A DNA stretch of 27,395 nt. Origin: Planctomycetota bacterium (GTDB lineage: Bacteria > Planctomycetota > Planctomycetia > Pirellulales > Thermoguttaceae). Positions 1 to 7,489 of the stretch are shown here, in pieces. The notes under the pieces were generated by a model that ran no database searches, was not told the origin of the DNA, and saw only the letters and a list, made by a program, of their open reading frames with translations. Numbering within the stretch: position 1 is the stretch's first letter; every line of letters begins with the position of its first letter. The stretch lies in contig JAHIKV010000202.1 in NCBI GenBank assembly GCA_018897395.1, forward strand, positions 1 to 27,395, given 5' to 3'. The position numbers and the translations under genes were made by a program.

Positions 1-708
1 AAGGAGGTGTTCCGCAACGACAATGGCCCCGGCGACGACCGGCGCTGGGGTTGGGCCGTCGAGGGCAGCCCGGCCGACTGCGTGAAGATCGGCGTCCAGC
101 AGTTCTGCCCCCGCCCGCCGGATATGGTCGTCAGCGGCATCAACGGCGGACTGAACGCCGGGATCAACGTTCTCTATTCGGGCACGGTCGCCGCGGCCAT
201 TGAAGGGGCCTTTTTCGGCATCACCAGCGTGGCCGTCTCGCTCGAATTCGACGAGCACGCCCGCTACGACCGGGCCGCCCGGCTGGCGTGCGCAATCATC
301 CGCCGGATATTGGAAAACAAGACGCCCGAGCCGCAACTGTACAATCTGAACGTGCCCACCGCCGCGCTGACCGGCGAGCCGGAGGTCTGCGTCGTGCCGA
401 TGAACGTGACCCGCTACGGCGACAGCTTCGAGAAGCGGGTCGATCCCTGGGGGCGCGACTATTACTGGCTGACCGGCGGCCCGCCGCAAAGCGTCCCCGG
501 CCACGAAACCGACCTCTCCGCGCTGGCCAAGGGGAAGGTGACGATCACGCCGCTGGATTACGACCTGACCCGCCGGGCGGCGCTGGACGAGATGAGGCGT
601 TGGGAGTTTCGGCTGTCGGCGGCGGATGCCGAGGAAAAATGCGGCAAGTCCGAAATAGTTGCTCCTTCCATGCGAATACAGAAAAAAGAAAAGGAGTGCG
701 AGCGATGA
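1..708 (+). CDS. surE: 5'/3'-nucleotidase SurE, C-terminal part (5' end outside window)
   Basis: SurE is a metal-dependent nucleoside monophosphate phosphatase of the cytoplasm. The frame is open from base 1, so the true start lies upstream. The first GTG at 7 is internal, and the N-terminal Asp-Asp metal site is missing from view. Family signatures are visible: a GSPADCV segment followed by PDMVVSGINGGLNAG, then YSGTVAAAIEG, which form the metal and phosphate pocket including the conserved Asn of SGIN. About 235 residues are present, which fits loss of only a short N-terminal piece from a protein of the usual SurE size or slightly longer. The last 25 or so residues are polar and Lys/Glu-rich, unlike the core. 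The stop overlaps the next start as ATGA (705-708), which suggests translational coupling to the lipoprotein gene. Confidence 0.93.
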   Translation, partial: KEVFRNDNGPGDDRRWGWAVEGSPADCVKIGVQQFCPRPPDMVVSGINGGLNAGINVLYSGTVAAAIEGAFFGITSVAVSLEFDEHARYDRAARLACAIIRRILENKTPEPQLYNLNVPTAALTGEPEVCVVPMNVTRYGDSFEKRVDPWGRDYYWLTGGPPQSVPGHETDLSALAKGKVTITPLDYDLTRRAALDEMRRWEFRLSAADAEEKCGKSEIVAPSMRIQKKEKECER

Positions 709-1163
709 GCAAGCACAAAATATCCGTCGGCTATTGCGTTTGTGTGATTGCGGCGACCGTTTGGATTGTCGGTTGCAGCGAATACGCGCCGTCGTCGCCT
801 CCGCCGGCGGTCGAAACCCCGCCGCCAGAGCCCGAGCCGGTCCCGGCAACATCAATAACCGTGCAACAAAAGGCCGCCGTGGGCGTGGGTAAAAAGGGTC
901 GCGGTTACGGCGAGGGCTTCGTCGCCACACCCATCGGCAGCCTGTTCGCCTTCCGCGAGCGGGCAGTATTCGACATCCAAATCCCCGAGGCGATGAAGTT
1001 GTTCAAGGCCCAAGAAGACCGCCCGCCGAAGGACCACGAAGAGTTCATGGAAAAAATCATCAAGGCGAACCACATCAAGCTCCCCGAGTTGCCCGACGAA
1101 CATCGCTACCAGTACGACCCCGAGACCGAGCAACTCATGGTCCTGAGTCCGGCGGAATCATAG
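705..1163 (+). CDS. small predicted lipoprotein, unknown function
   Basis: This encodes 152 residues. The start at 705 overlaps the surE stop and is preceded by an AAGGAG-like site at 690-695, so it is preferred over longer in-frame starts. Residues 1-24 look like a lipoprotein signal: Lys near the N-terminus, a hydrophobic stretch, then IVGC with Cys24 as the lipidation site. A Pro/Glu-rich linker (about 27-47) follows, then a small C-terminal domain (about 50-152) that I do not recognise. The protein is probably exported and membrane-anchored; its role is unknown. Its TAG stop (1161-1163) is also the first base triplet of a tagtggatagt repeat array, so the repeat forms the end of the gene. 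The pairing with surE is inferred only from the overlap. Confidence 0.8.
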   Translation: MSKHKISVGYCVCVIAATVWIVGCSEYAPSSPPPAVETPPPEPEPVPATSITVQQKAAVGVGKKGRGYGEGFVATPIGSLFAFRERAVFDIQIPEAMKLFKAQEDRPPKDHEEFMEKIIKANHIKLPELPDEHRYQYDPETEQLMVLSPAES

Positions 1164-1200
1164 TGGATAGTGGGTAGTGGGTAGTGGATAGTGGATAGTA
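1161..1200. repeat. tandem tagtggatagt/tagtgggtagt array
   Basis: Four to five near-identical units of about 8-9 bases run directly from the stop codon of the lipoprotein gene. A short second copy of the same motif starts at the stop codon of the next gene (2893-2904). No coding role is seen. Confidence 0.85.
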
Positions 1201-1254
1201 GGCCGGGTCTCGACCCGGCCTACGTATTCCCGTCAAATCGAACGAGGTCTTCCG

Positions 1255-2895
1255 ATGTCATTCCGATTGGGACGCAAGAAGTGGCTGGTCTTGGTGATTG
1301 TGGTCGCGGTTGCGGCGGTCGCGGCGAAACTTGCCATACTCGTCAAATTCGGCCCTCCGGTGACGATCTCTAAAGAGACGACCTACATCACCGAACCACT
1401 ACATCCTGACGGATTCCCCGACTACGTCGGCGCACTCAATCAGCGGTTCAGCGAAGGCGTCACGCCGGAAAACAACTCGTCGGTCCTGTTCTGGAAGGCC
1501 GTCGGGCCGGGCGAGATAGATAAGGAGAAACGTGAGCAATACTTCCGGATGCTCGGCATCCCGCCGTTGCCGGAGAAGGGCGATTACTTCGTCACCTTCG
1601 ACGAGCATGTAAAAGCCCATATCGACCACCAAATGGACCAAGCGCAACCTGCCGACAATCTTTCGGAGGAGAAAATCCGTCAGCGGTACTGGAAGCAACT
1701 CGACTCGGCCATGAAGCGGCCCTGGTCGAAGCAGGAGTTTCCCGTATGGGCCGAATGGATCGCCGCCAACGAGAAACCGCTGGCCCTGCTGATCGAGGCG
1801 TCAAAACGGCCCCGACGGTACGATCCCTTGATTGGCAAGGATGTGATTTCCCTTGAACTGTGGGGACCGCAATGCTCCCGCGACGTCGCTCGGGCGCTGG
1901 TTGCTCGGGCGATGCTGCGGCTAAACGACGGCAAGCCGGACGAAGCATGGGGAGACCTGATGGCCTGTCACCGGCTTGCCAGGCTGGTCGCCCAAGGGCC
2001 GACGGTGATTGAAGCATTAGTTGCCGTAACCATCGAGGGAATAGCCTGCAACGGCGATCAGGCCCTGCTCGAACGTGGCAAGCTCGCCCCCGCCCGGATC
2101 GCCGAGATGCGCGAAGAGTTGGCCAAGCTGCCGCCGATGCCCGTGATGGCCGATAAAATCGACGTGGCCGAACGTTTTATGTGTCTCGATGCGATTACGA
2201 CAATGGCCCGGAAAGGCCCCGATGCGATAAACAAGGACGATAACGAAACCCCCGAAGAGGACGACGAACCCACCGGCGCGCTCGCTTCGCTGGAAAAGTC
2301 AATGAGGATCGCGTCATTCGATTGGGATCTCATGCTCCGGATGCAAAACGAATGGTACGACCGAGTGGTCGAGGCCTGCCGCAAGCCCACGCAGGCCGAA
2401 CGCAATAAAGCAATCCAACAAATTGACGAGGACATCAACGAGATCAAAAGAACCCGGAATTGGAAAACGATGCTCCTCTCGTTTCTGACCAACTCCCGTC
2501 AGGCGCGTTCTCGGTTGATTGGGCAGATATATTTGTCTCTACTCTTGCCGTCCAGCTCGGCGGTCATAGCGGCGGAAGACCGCGTTACGATGCGGTTCGA
2601 GTTGATCGAGTTGGCCTTTGCCCTGGCCGCGTATCATGCCGATCACGGGGCGTATCCGGCGAAGCTCGACGAGTTGGTGCCGAAATACGTCAAGGCGGTC
2701 CCAAAAGACATCTTCAACAATGACGCCGACTTGCAGTATACGCGGAAAGACAACGGCTACCTGCTCCACAGCTTCGGCCCGAACGGCAAGGACGACGGCG
2801 GAAAGGGACCCGATGACCGCATAAATAATGCAGACTGGCATGGCGAGGACTGGGACGATCTGATCGTGCGCATCCCGTCAAAGCCGGAGGGATAG
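1255..2895 (+). CDS. membrane-anchored protein with pseudopilin-like C-terminal segment
   Basis: This encodes 546 residues of unknown function. A short basic N-terminus is followed by one hydrophobic segment (about residues 8-28), so the bulk is probably outside the cytoplasmic membrane. The middle (about 60-430) is charged and largely helical, with no motif I can name. Residues from about 440 (RFELIELAFALAAYHADHG) through YPAKLDELVPKYVKAVPKD resemble the variable C-terminal region of type II secretion GspG-like pseudopilins, including the FGPNGKDDGG loop near the end, which is rich in acidic residues and could bind metal. Proteins with this tail are common in planctomycetes. The start at 1255 is the first ATG before the membrane segment. 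The TAG stop (2893-2895) coincides with a tagtggatag repeat. Being an enzyme or secretion-system part is not established. Confidence 0.78.
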   Translation: MSFRLGRKKWLVLVIVVAVAAVAAKLAILVKFGPPVTISKETTYITEPLHPDGFPDYVGALNQRFSEGVTPENNSSVLFWKAVGPGEIDKEKREQYFRMLGIPPLPEKGDYFVTFDEHVKAHIDHQMDQAQPADNLSEEKIRQRYWKQLDSAMKRPWSKQEFPVWAEWIAANEKPLALLIEASKRPRRYDPLIGKDVISLELWGPQCSRDVARALVARAMLRLNDGKPDEAWGDLMACHRLARLVAQGPTVIEALVAVTIEGIACNGDQALLERGKLAPARIAEMREELAKLPPMPVMADKIDVAERFMCLDAITTMARKGPDAINKDDNETPEEDDEPTGALASLEKSMRIASFDWDLMLRMQNEWYDRVVEACRKPTQAERNKAIQQIDEDINEIKRTRNWKTMLLSFLTNSRQARSRLIGQIYLSLLLPSSSAVIAAEDRVTMRFELIELAFALAAYHADHGAYPAKLDELVPKYVKAVPKDIFNNDADLQYTRKDNGYLLHSFGPNGKDDGGKGPDDRINNADWHGEDWDDLIVRIPSKPEG

Positions 2896-2987
2896 TGGAT
2901 AGTGGCGAAGTGTCAGTACGTTAAGGTCACCTGAGTATCAATACGTTAAGGACCGGCGAATCAATAACTGTCGCTTTCGGAAACGCT

Positions 2988-3055
2988 GTCATCCTGAGCG
3001 CAGCGAAGGATCTCCACCGAGATCGGGCCAGATCCTTCGCTGCGCTCAGGATGAC
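2988..3055. repeat. long perfect hairpin repeat (about 26-bp arms)
   Basis: Arms at about 2988-3013 and 3030-3055 are inverted copies (gtcatcctgagcgcagcgaa and its complement) around a 16-base loop. No T-run follows it, so it is an interspersed hairpin element more than a classical terminator, although it lies between convergent genes. Just before it (about 2917-2952) a motif tcaRtacgttaagg occurs twice. The rest of 2896-3157 shows nothing else. Confidence 0.85.
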
Positions 3056-3157
3056 CGACGAGAGAACCCGACAGACATTTCTTGGCCGTCACTAAAACGA
3101 ATGGTTCCCGATACACTGGCGTTTAGCGTGACAGGCTGACCCATGGGGCTGCTGTGC

Positions 3158-3913
3158 CTACAGCTTGCCTACCGGCGCCAGGTAGATGACGAATTCGTCC
3201 GTGCCGTCCACTCGCACCAACCGATTCATCAACTGCTGGTGGTACGCGCCCACGGCACAGGTTCCCGCCCCGATGGCCTCGCAGGCCAGGTAAAGGTTCT
3301 GGCAGACGTGGCCGGCGTCCAGGGCAATTACCTTGTGGGCCGCCAACCCGTAACGCCACTCCATCCGGTACGGTACGGCCGTCCAGATGAACGTCGCCGC
3401 CGCCTCTGCCACGAACGATTGCCCAAGGGCGGCTTCCACAAGCTTCTGCCGGGCGTCGGGCACGTGGAACTCCAAGAGTAGCTCGTGCTCGAGGGGCAGG
3501 TACCGGTAGATGGCAGGCTTCAGCCCCTCGACATTGAAGATGCACGGGTACGTTTCTAAGGCGTGCCGCGCGCCGGCGGAAGGAACCATCCGCAGGGCAG
3601 TCGCCTTGTTCAGCCGCTGACGGATGCCCTGCGTGGCCCAAAGGAGAAAACTCAGCTCGGCCAACCTCAGCGGCTTGTCGGTGAACTCACGGCGGCTCTG
3701 CCGGTTCCTCATTGCCGACGCCAGGTCTGTTTGTCCAATCCCCTGCCATTGGTCCGGTGCGACCAGTCTGATGCGAGTGGCGTCAGCCGAAAAAGGTTTT
3801 TCCAAGGGCGGCGGCGCAACTCTGCGGCTCTGGTCCGTCTGAGAGAAGTCGATCTTTTGGCGGATCGTGTCTTTGAGAAACTCGCGGTGCTGGTCCAGCA
3901 AAGAATTGGACAT
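3158..3913 (-). CDS. SagB-type/nitroreductase-family flavoprotein
   Basis: This encodes 251 residues from the ATG at 3913. That start is chosen because GGAG lies about 10 bases upstream; an in-frame ATG at 3958 would add 15 residues but has no such site. The fold is inferred to be nitroreductase (FMN-binding): a family-typical R-x-R-x-S-RREF segment, which normally contacts the FMN phosphate, is seen as RNRQSRREF. It is followed by ELSFLLWATQGI, PSAGARHALETY, and a C-terminal GHVCQNLYLACEAIGAGTCAVG block, an order found in SagB/ThcOx dehydrogenases. Those enzymes oxidise azolines in peptide natural products, but many relatives are stand-alone oxidoreductases. No precursor peptide or cyclodehydratase gene is seen nearby, so thiazole/oxazole chemistry is not supported. 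It is the last gene of the minus-strand operon, 45 bases after the PflX-type gene. Confidence 0.85.
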   Translation of the reverse strand: MSNSLLDQHREFLKDTIRQKIDFSQTDQSRRVAPPPLEKPFSADATRIRLVAPDQWQGIGQTDLASAMRNRQSRREFTDKPLRLAELSFLLWATQGIRQRLNKATALRMVPSAGARHALETYPCIFNVEGLKPAIYRYLPLEHELLLEFHVPDARQKLVEAALGQSFVAEAAATFIWTAVPYRMEWRYGLAAHKVIALDAGHVCQNLYLACEAIGAGTCAVGAYHQQLMNRLVRVDGTDEFVIYLAPVGKL

Positions 3914-3958
3914 GGCAATATCTCCGAAAGGATAGCCAAGCGGAATTGAGTATACCAT

Positions 3959-4876
3959 TCAGTCTCGTGCCCGTCGCCGCAGCCCTTTCTGCCGAGCCAT
4001 TGCCACCGCCTCCTCGAACTCCGCCTGGCGCAACGGCCGGGCGATTGCCGGATAGCGGGCCGCCAGCCCCGCGGGGCGATACTGCGGCATAATGTTGATG
4101 AATGTCTCGGGCGAGACCTCGCGGGCCAGGAATCGCAGGATTTGGCGAGTCTCCTCCAATCCGCCGGGCATTACCAGGTGCCGCACCAGCAGTCCTCGAT
4201 AGGCCAAGCCGTGCTGGTCGAGAACCAAGTCTCCCACCTGCCGGTGCATTTCCTTGATGGCGACCCGAGCCACTTCGGGATAGTCCGCCGCTCGGGCCAG
4301 CTCTCGTGCCGTCGCCGGACTCCAGAACTTGAAGTCGGGCATATAGACGTCGATCGCGCCGTCGAGCCACTGCAACGTCTCCAGCCGGTCGTAGCCGCCG
4401 GTGTTATAGACCAGCGGCAGCCGCAATCCCCGCTCCGCCGCAACGGCCAGCCCTTGGAGGATCTGCGGCACAACGTGCGACGGAGTCACCAGGTTGATGT
4501 TGTGGCAGCCTTGATCTTGCAGGGCGAGCATCAGGTCGGCCAATTGCTCGTCGGTGACCGGCCGTCCGTGGCCTTGCCAACTGATGTCGAAGTTCTGGCA
4601 GAACACGCAGCGGAGGTTGCACAGGCTGAAGAAGATCGTGCCCGAGCCGTTCCACCCCCGCAGGCAATCCTCCTCGCCGTGATGGGCAAAGGCACTGCTC
4701 ACCCGCGCTGCCCGGCCGGCATGGCAGTAGGATAGCGGGCCAGCCTGCCGCCGATCGGCGTGACATTGCCGAGGACACACGGTGCAATCGGCTAAGACGC
4801 TGATCGCCTCCCGAGCTCGGCGCCCAAGTTCGCCGCTTTCCAGCAGTCTCAGGTAACTTGGCCAGATCGAAGTCAT
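3959..4876 (-). CDS. pflX: PflX-type radical SAM iron-sulfur protein (COG1313)
   Basis: This encodes 305 residues. The radical SAM cluster motif CNLRCVFC is at residues 86-93, followed by QN. An N-terminal set of cysteines (31, 34, 38 and 51) probably binds a further metal or cluster, an arrangement seen in PflX/COG1313 proteins and related AmmeMemoRadiSam-like activases. The central NLVTPSHVVPQI and YNTGGYD segments are typical of this family. The reaction is unknown; relatives resemble pyruvate-formate-lyase activating enzymes, but no glycyl-radical enzyme is in the window. The start overlaps the stop of the THEP1 gene (ATGA, 4873-4876), which indicates coupled translation. The protein is presumably cytoplasmic and sensitive to oxygen. 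Confidence 0.9.
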   Translation of the reverse strand: MTSIWPSYLRLLESGELGRRAREAISVLADCTVCPRQCHADRRQAGPLSYCHAGRAARVSSAFAHHGEEDCLRGWNGSGTIFFSLCNLRCVFCQNFDISWQGHGRPVTDEQLADLMLALQDQGCHNINLVTPSHVVPQILQGLAVAAERGLRLPLVYNTGGYDRLETLQWLDGAIDVYMPDFKFWSPATARELARAADYPEVARVAIKEMHRQVGDLVLDQHGLAYRGLLVRHLVMPGGLEETRQILRFLAREVSPETFINIMPQYRPAGLAARYPAIARPLRQAEFEEAVAMARQKGLRRRARD

Positions 4877-5409
4877 CGAAGTCTACAAAGCAGCCGAGGA
4901 ATGATTAACTCCGGCAAGGCATCCCGGTTCCCAGGCGACACGGGCATGATCTCCACGTCGGCGCGGCGTTTCACCTGCTCGATGAAGCCGCCGCCCTTGG
5001 CTGCAATCGTGGCCAGCACGGCCACGGAACTGTCCAAGGCACGGGTAACGGCCTCGGCGAAGACTCGGCTGCAGCACTCCATCTTGCCGATCTCGTCGAT
5101 CACCAACAGGTCCACCGCACCCTCCGGCGTGCCGAATTCCTTGCGAACAATGCCCTCAAAACCAGCGAGGTCCACCCCATACCTGCCCACGCGAGCAGGA
5201 CCGTGGAAGTCTACATGAGCGAGCACCGTGGAAACATCGCTTAGCCCAACGGCCAAGAAGCCCACCCGGCTGCCTTGCTGCCGGATCTCTTTGGTGTAGA
5301 AACCGGCCAGGCGGTGGTCGCAAAGGCGCTCGATCACCCGGCGGACCACGGTGGTCTTGCCACAGCCCGGTGGGCCAGTCAAGAGCAGGTTCTTGCACGG
5401 GGTACTCAT
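4873..5409 (-). CDS. THEP1-type nucleoside-triphosphatase (COG1618)
   Basis: This encodes 178 residues. The start at 5409 is chosen because it overlaps the exonuclease III stop as ATGA and gives the expected length for this family; a longer frame upstream runs antisense to xth and is not credible. The Walker A motif GPPGCGKT lies at residues 12-19, and the Walker B segment LLVIDEIGKME around residues 98-108. AGFYTKEIR near residue 40 and the basic C-terminal region also match THEP1 NTPases, which hydrolyse several NTPs in vitro. The physiological role is unknown. These proteins are best known from archaea and thermophilic bacteria, so its place in a bacterial operon with xth and a radical SAM gene is notable. 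Confidence 0.9.
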   Translation of the reverse strand: MSTPCKNLLLTGPPGCGKTTVVRRVIERLCDHRLAGFYTKEIRQQGSRVGFLAVGLSDVSTVLAHVDFHGPARVGRYGVDLAGFEGIVRKEFGTPEGAVDLLVIDEIGKMECCSRVFAEAVTRALDSSVAVLATIAAKGGGFIEQVKRRADVEIMPVSPGNRDALPELIIPRLLCRLR

Positions 5410-6185
5410 CTGACCGGCTCCTGGAACATCGCCGCCACCGGCGCATGATCCGACGGTTTTTCGCCCTTCCGCTCCTGACGGTCGATCTCGGCACTCGTGC
5501 AGCCGACGGCCAATGGCTCCGTGACCAGGATATAGTCCAGCCGCAATCCGTCGTTCTTGGGAAACGCCAGCATGCGGTAGTCCCACCAAGAGTACAGACC
5601 GCCCTCGGGATGGTGCTGGCGGAAGACGTCGACCAAGCCCCAGGCAAGCAAGTGCTCCATGGCGTCGCGAATCTGTTGATGGAACAAGACTGTGCCCGCC
5701 CAGGCCTCAGGTCGGGCAACGTCGTTTTCGTGCCGGGCAACGTTGAAGTCGCCGCAGAGCGCCAACGGCACAGAGGGCGTAAACCTTCGCTCCAGGTAGG
5801 ACCGCAGCCGTCGCATCCAGTCGAGCTTGTAGGCGTACTTCTCCGAGCCGACGGTCTCGCCATTGGGCACGTAGGCGGTAATCACTTGAATGCCGCCGAT
5901 CTCGGCCCGCAGCAGCCGGGCCTGTGATTCGTCCCCGCCGTCCGCCAACCCCTTTTCGATGTTCGAGGGCTTGGTCCGGCTCAAAACGGCCACGCCGTTG
6001 TACGTCTTCTGCCCGTAGACCGCCGCATGGTAGCCCGCCGCCTGGACGGCCTCATAGGGAAACACCTCGTCGATGGCCTTGATTTCCTGGAGGCAGACAA
6101 CGTCCGGTTGGGCCCTTTGAAGCCAGTCCAGCAGCCGCTCCTGCCGGGCGCGGATCGAGTTGACGTTCCAGGTGGCGATTTTCAC
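5406..6185 (-). CDS. xthA: exodeoxyribonuclease III
   Basis: This encodes 259 residues, the usual length for ExoIII. The enzyme cuts at abasic sites and removes 3' blocking groups in base-excision repair, and degrades duplex DNA from 3' ends. Key motifs are in place: WNVNSIRAR at the N-terminus (Asn7), LQEIK (metal-binding Glu, residue 34), the YVPNGE segment, GDFNVA (Asp and Asn of the active site), LRLDYIL and the C-terminal SDHAPV catalytic His. Everything needed for activity appears intact. The ATG at 6185 begins the conserved core directly. It follows the DUF457 gene by 29 bases and overlaps the THEP1 gene by 4 bases, so it probably belongs to a polycistronic message. Confidence 0.96.
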   Translation of the reverse strand: MKIATWNVNSIRARQERLLDWLQRAQPDVVCLQEIKAIDEVFPYEAVQAAGYHAAVYGQKTYNGVAVLSRTKPSNIEKGLADGGDESQARLLRAEIGGIQVITAYVPNGETVGSEKYAYKLDWMRRLRSYLERRFTPSVPLALCGDFNVARHENDVARPEAWAGTVLFHQQIRDAMEHLLAWGLVDVFRQHHPEGGLYSWWDYRMLAFPKNDGLRLDYILVTEPLAVGCTSAEIDRQERKGEKPSDHAPVAAMFQEPVR

Positions 6186-6214
6186 GGCTTCTGGTGCCTT
6201 TCGGGAGGTGTCCG

Positions 6215-6745
6215 CTACTGGATCGACCGCTCACTCCGGGTCAGGCGACGGTAAAGCACTGTCAAGCCAACCACCACGATCGTTGGGAGCCACCCCCACA
6301 GCAACTCCGCGCGCACCGCACGGCTGTACCTGGGGTCCGGCAGGTCAAAGGCGATGTCTGAAAGTGGGATTGGCCCCCAGTTGCCGCAGCGACCTCCGAG
6401 CGGCCAGAAGAACGGAATCCCTCCGCCGCCCTTGGTCATCGCGTTCAGCAGCCCGTGGGAGGCAGTGATCGTGAAAAACAGGGCCATCAGCGACCACCAA
6501 CGCACATGAAAGCACCGGAATGTCATGCTGGCCGTGACAATGCTCAACAACAGGGCGAACAGTACCGAGTGCGCGATCCCCCGATGGCCGAGCGGGCCGC
6601 CGTAGGCGGCCGTCGAAAAGACATCAAGATCGGGAATAATCGGCAAGACGGCCGCAAGGCCCCAATACGCCCACGGCGTGGGCTGGACTGCGTACAATCG
6701 CGCTAGCCCCACTCCAACCACTGCGTGTGAATAGATCGTGGCCAT
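6215..6745 (-). CDS. DUF457/YdjM-type membrane-bound metal-dependent hydrolase
   Basis: This encodes 176 residues. It has four to five hydrophobic segments, and conserved polar motifs face the membrane surface: SHAVVG at the N-terminus, PDLDVF, the HRGIAHS motif, and SHGLLNAMT. This His/Asp pattern is the signature of the YdjM/DUF457 family (annotated as LexA-regulated or membrane-bound metal-dependent hydrolases); the substrate is unknown. The C-terminus carries another membrane segment and a basic tail. It is the first gene of the minus-strand operon leading to xthA. In E. coli ydjM is under LexA control, but I see no clear LexA box here, so SOS regulation is not claimed. Confidence 0.85.
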   Translation of the reverse strand: MATIYSHAVVGVGLARLYAVQPTPWAYWGLAAVLPIIPDLDVFSTAAYGGPLGHRGIAHSVLFALLLSIVTASMTFRCFHVRWWSLMALFFTITASHGLLNAMTKGGGGIPFFWPLGGRCGNWGPIPLSDIAFDLPDPRYSRAVRAELLWGWLPTIVVVGLTVLYRRLTRSERSIQ

Positions 6746-6814
6746 GATCCGAGAATCGGTCCCTTCAACGCCATTGTACGACAGAATCGACTATTGAGCT
6801 ATTCTCTAGTAGCC

Positions 6815-6874
6815 GGGTGGCGCTGCTGGTTTGTCCAGCGTTTGGCTGACACTGTTGGATAGTCGAGCAGTAGC
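6815..6874. repeat. decayed copy of the gccactgctggcttgtccagc hairpin
   Basis: The left part (ggtggcgctgctggtttgtc) closely matches one arm of the intact hairpin at 8574-8654. The right part (cactgttggatagtcgagca) is a poor inverted match. It lies between the DUF457 gene and the rtcA remnant and looks like an old, mutated copy. Confidence 0.6.
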
Positions 6875-6898
6875 ATGCGTGTAGACTCAGTTGGCGTG

Positions 6899-7415
6899 CT
6901 ATCCGATCTGCACCAGGCAATTGCCCCGGCTATCGTGATCTACCTTGGTTTCGAGTTCCAGGAAGTGTCGCAGGATTTCCAAGTGCGTTGTGGCGTGGGC
7001 GGAAAGGGAAAGCGTGCGAAATGCCCCGCCGCCGGTGCCGAAATAGACGCCGACGCCCAGGGGGAGCATGATCTGGTCGGCCAAATGTCGCCCCACCGGT
7101 ACGTCTGAAGCCAAATACTCTTCGGCCTCGCGCAATGCCTCCAGGGCAACATCCTCGGCCTTCACCCCGATCCGCCCGAAGCTGGTGCAGACCTCGGTGA
7201 CGTTCTCCGCCTCCAGTTCGATCATCACGACGTTACCCGGTCCGCACACGTCCCTTGGTTCTTCAATCGCAAAGCAATCTTCGCCCCAGCCGGTATGCTG
7301 GGCGATGGTTCGGCACTCACGCTCGGCAATGTGCCGCGGTAGATTGGCGAGCAAAACCCGGACCCGGTGGGCGCGAATCTTGCCGCGACCGATCAACTCC
7401 AAGCGGTCGAGCCAG
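6899..7415 (-). pseudogene. rtcA: RNA 3'-terminal phosphate cyclase RtcA, 5'-truncated remnant
   Basis: The translation matches the C-terminal half of RtcA: RLELIGRGKI, a VLLANLPRHIAERE block, GPGNVVMIELE, and a segment ending SAHATTHLEILRHFLE. The last contains the His aligned with the catalytic His of E. coli RtcA (His309, from memory of the family). RtcA makes 2',3'-cyclic phosphate RNA ends and is about 340 residues long; only about 170 remain. The missing half carries much of the nucleotide-binding part. The homology stops at 7415, where a hairpin element (7416-7475) begins, and the next gene upstream ends at 7490. No ATG/GTG with a ribosome site starts the remnant; the only candidate is a TTG inside the hairpin. 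It is judged non-functional, most likely cut by a repeat-associated deletion. No rtcB is visible nearby. Confidence 0.85.
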
Positions 7416-7475
7416 TAGGGTGCGTCCGCGACGCACCACAAACGAGAATATCGGTGCGTCGAGGACGCACCCTAC
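7416..7475. repeat. hairpin element at the rtcA breakpoint
   Basis: Arms 7416-7438 and 7453-7475 (gtagggtgcgtccgcgac and inverse) pair over 23 bases with one mismatch, around a 14-base loop. The outer gtagggtg end resembles that of the element inside hpnE at 12169. Confidence 0.88.
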
Positions 7476-7489
7476 ATCTTGCTGAAGGA

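Noticed and set aside
2988..3055. Bidirectional terminator
   Set aside because: The stem is long and strong but there is no T-run on either side, and the sequence looks like a dispersed hairpin element. A partial terminator effect cannot be excluded.
3158..4876. Azole-peptide (SagB-type) biosynthesis cluster
   Set aside because: No precursor peptide, cyclodehydratase or transporter gene is nearby; only the flavoprotein resembles SagB.
6185..6215. LexA/SOS control of the DUF457-xthA operon
   Set aside because: No convincing LexA-type palindrome is seen upstream of 6745; the idea rested only on the E. coli ydjM precedent.
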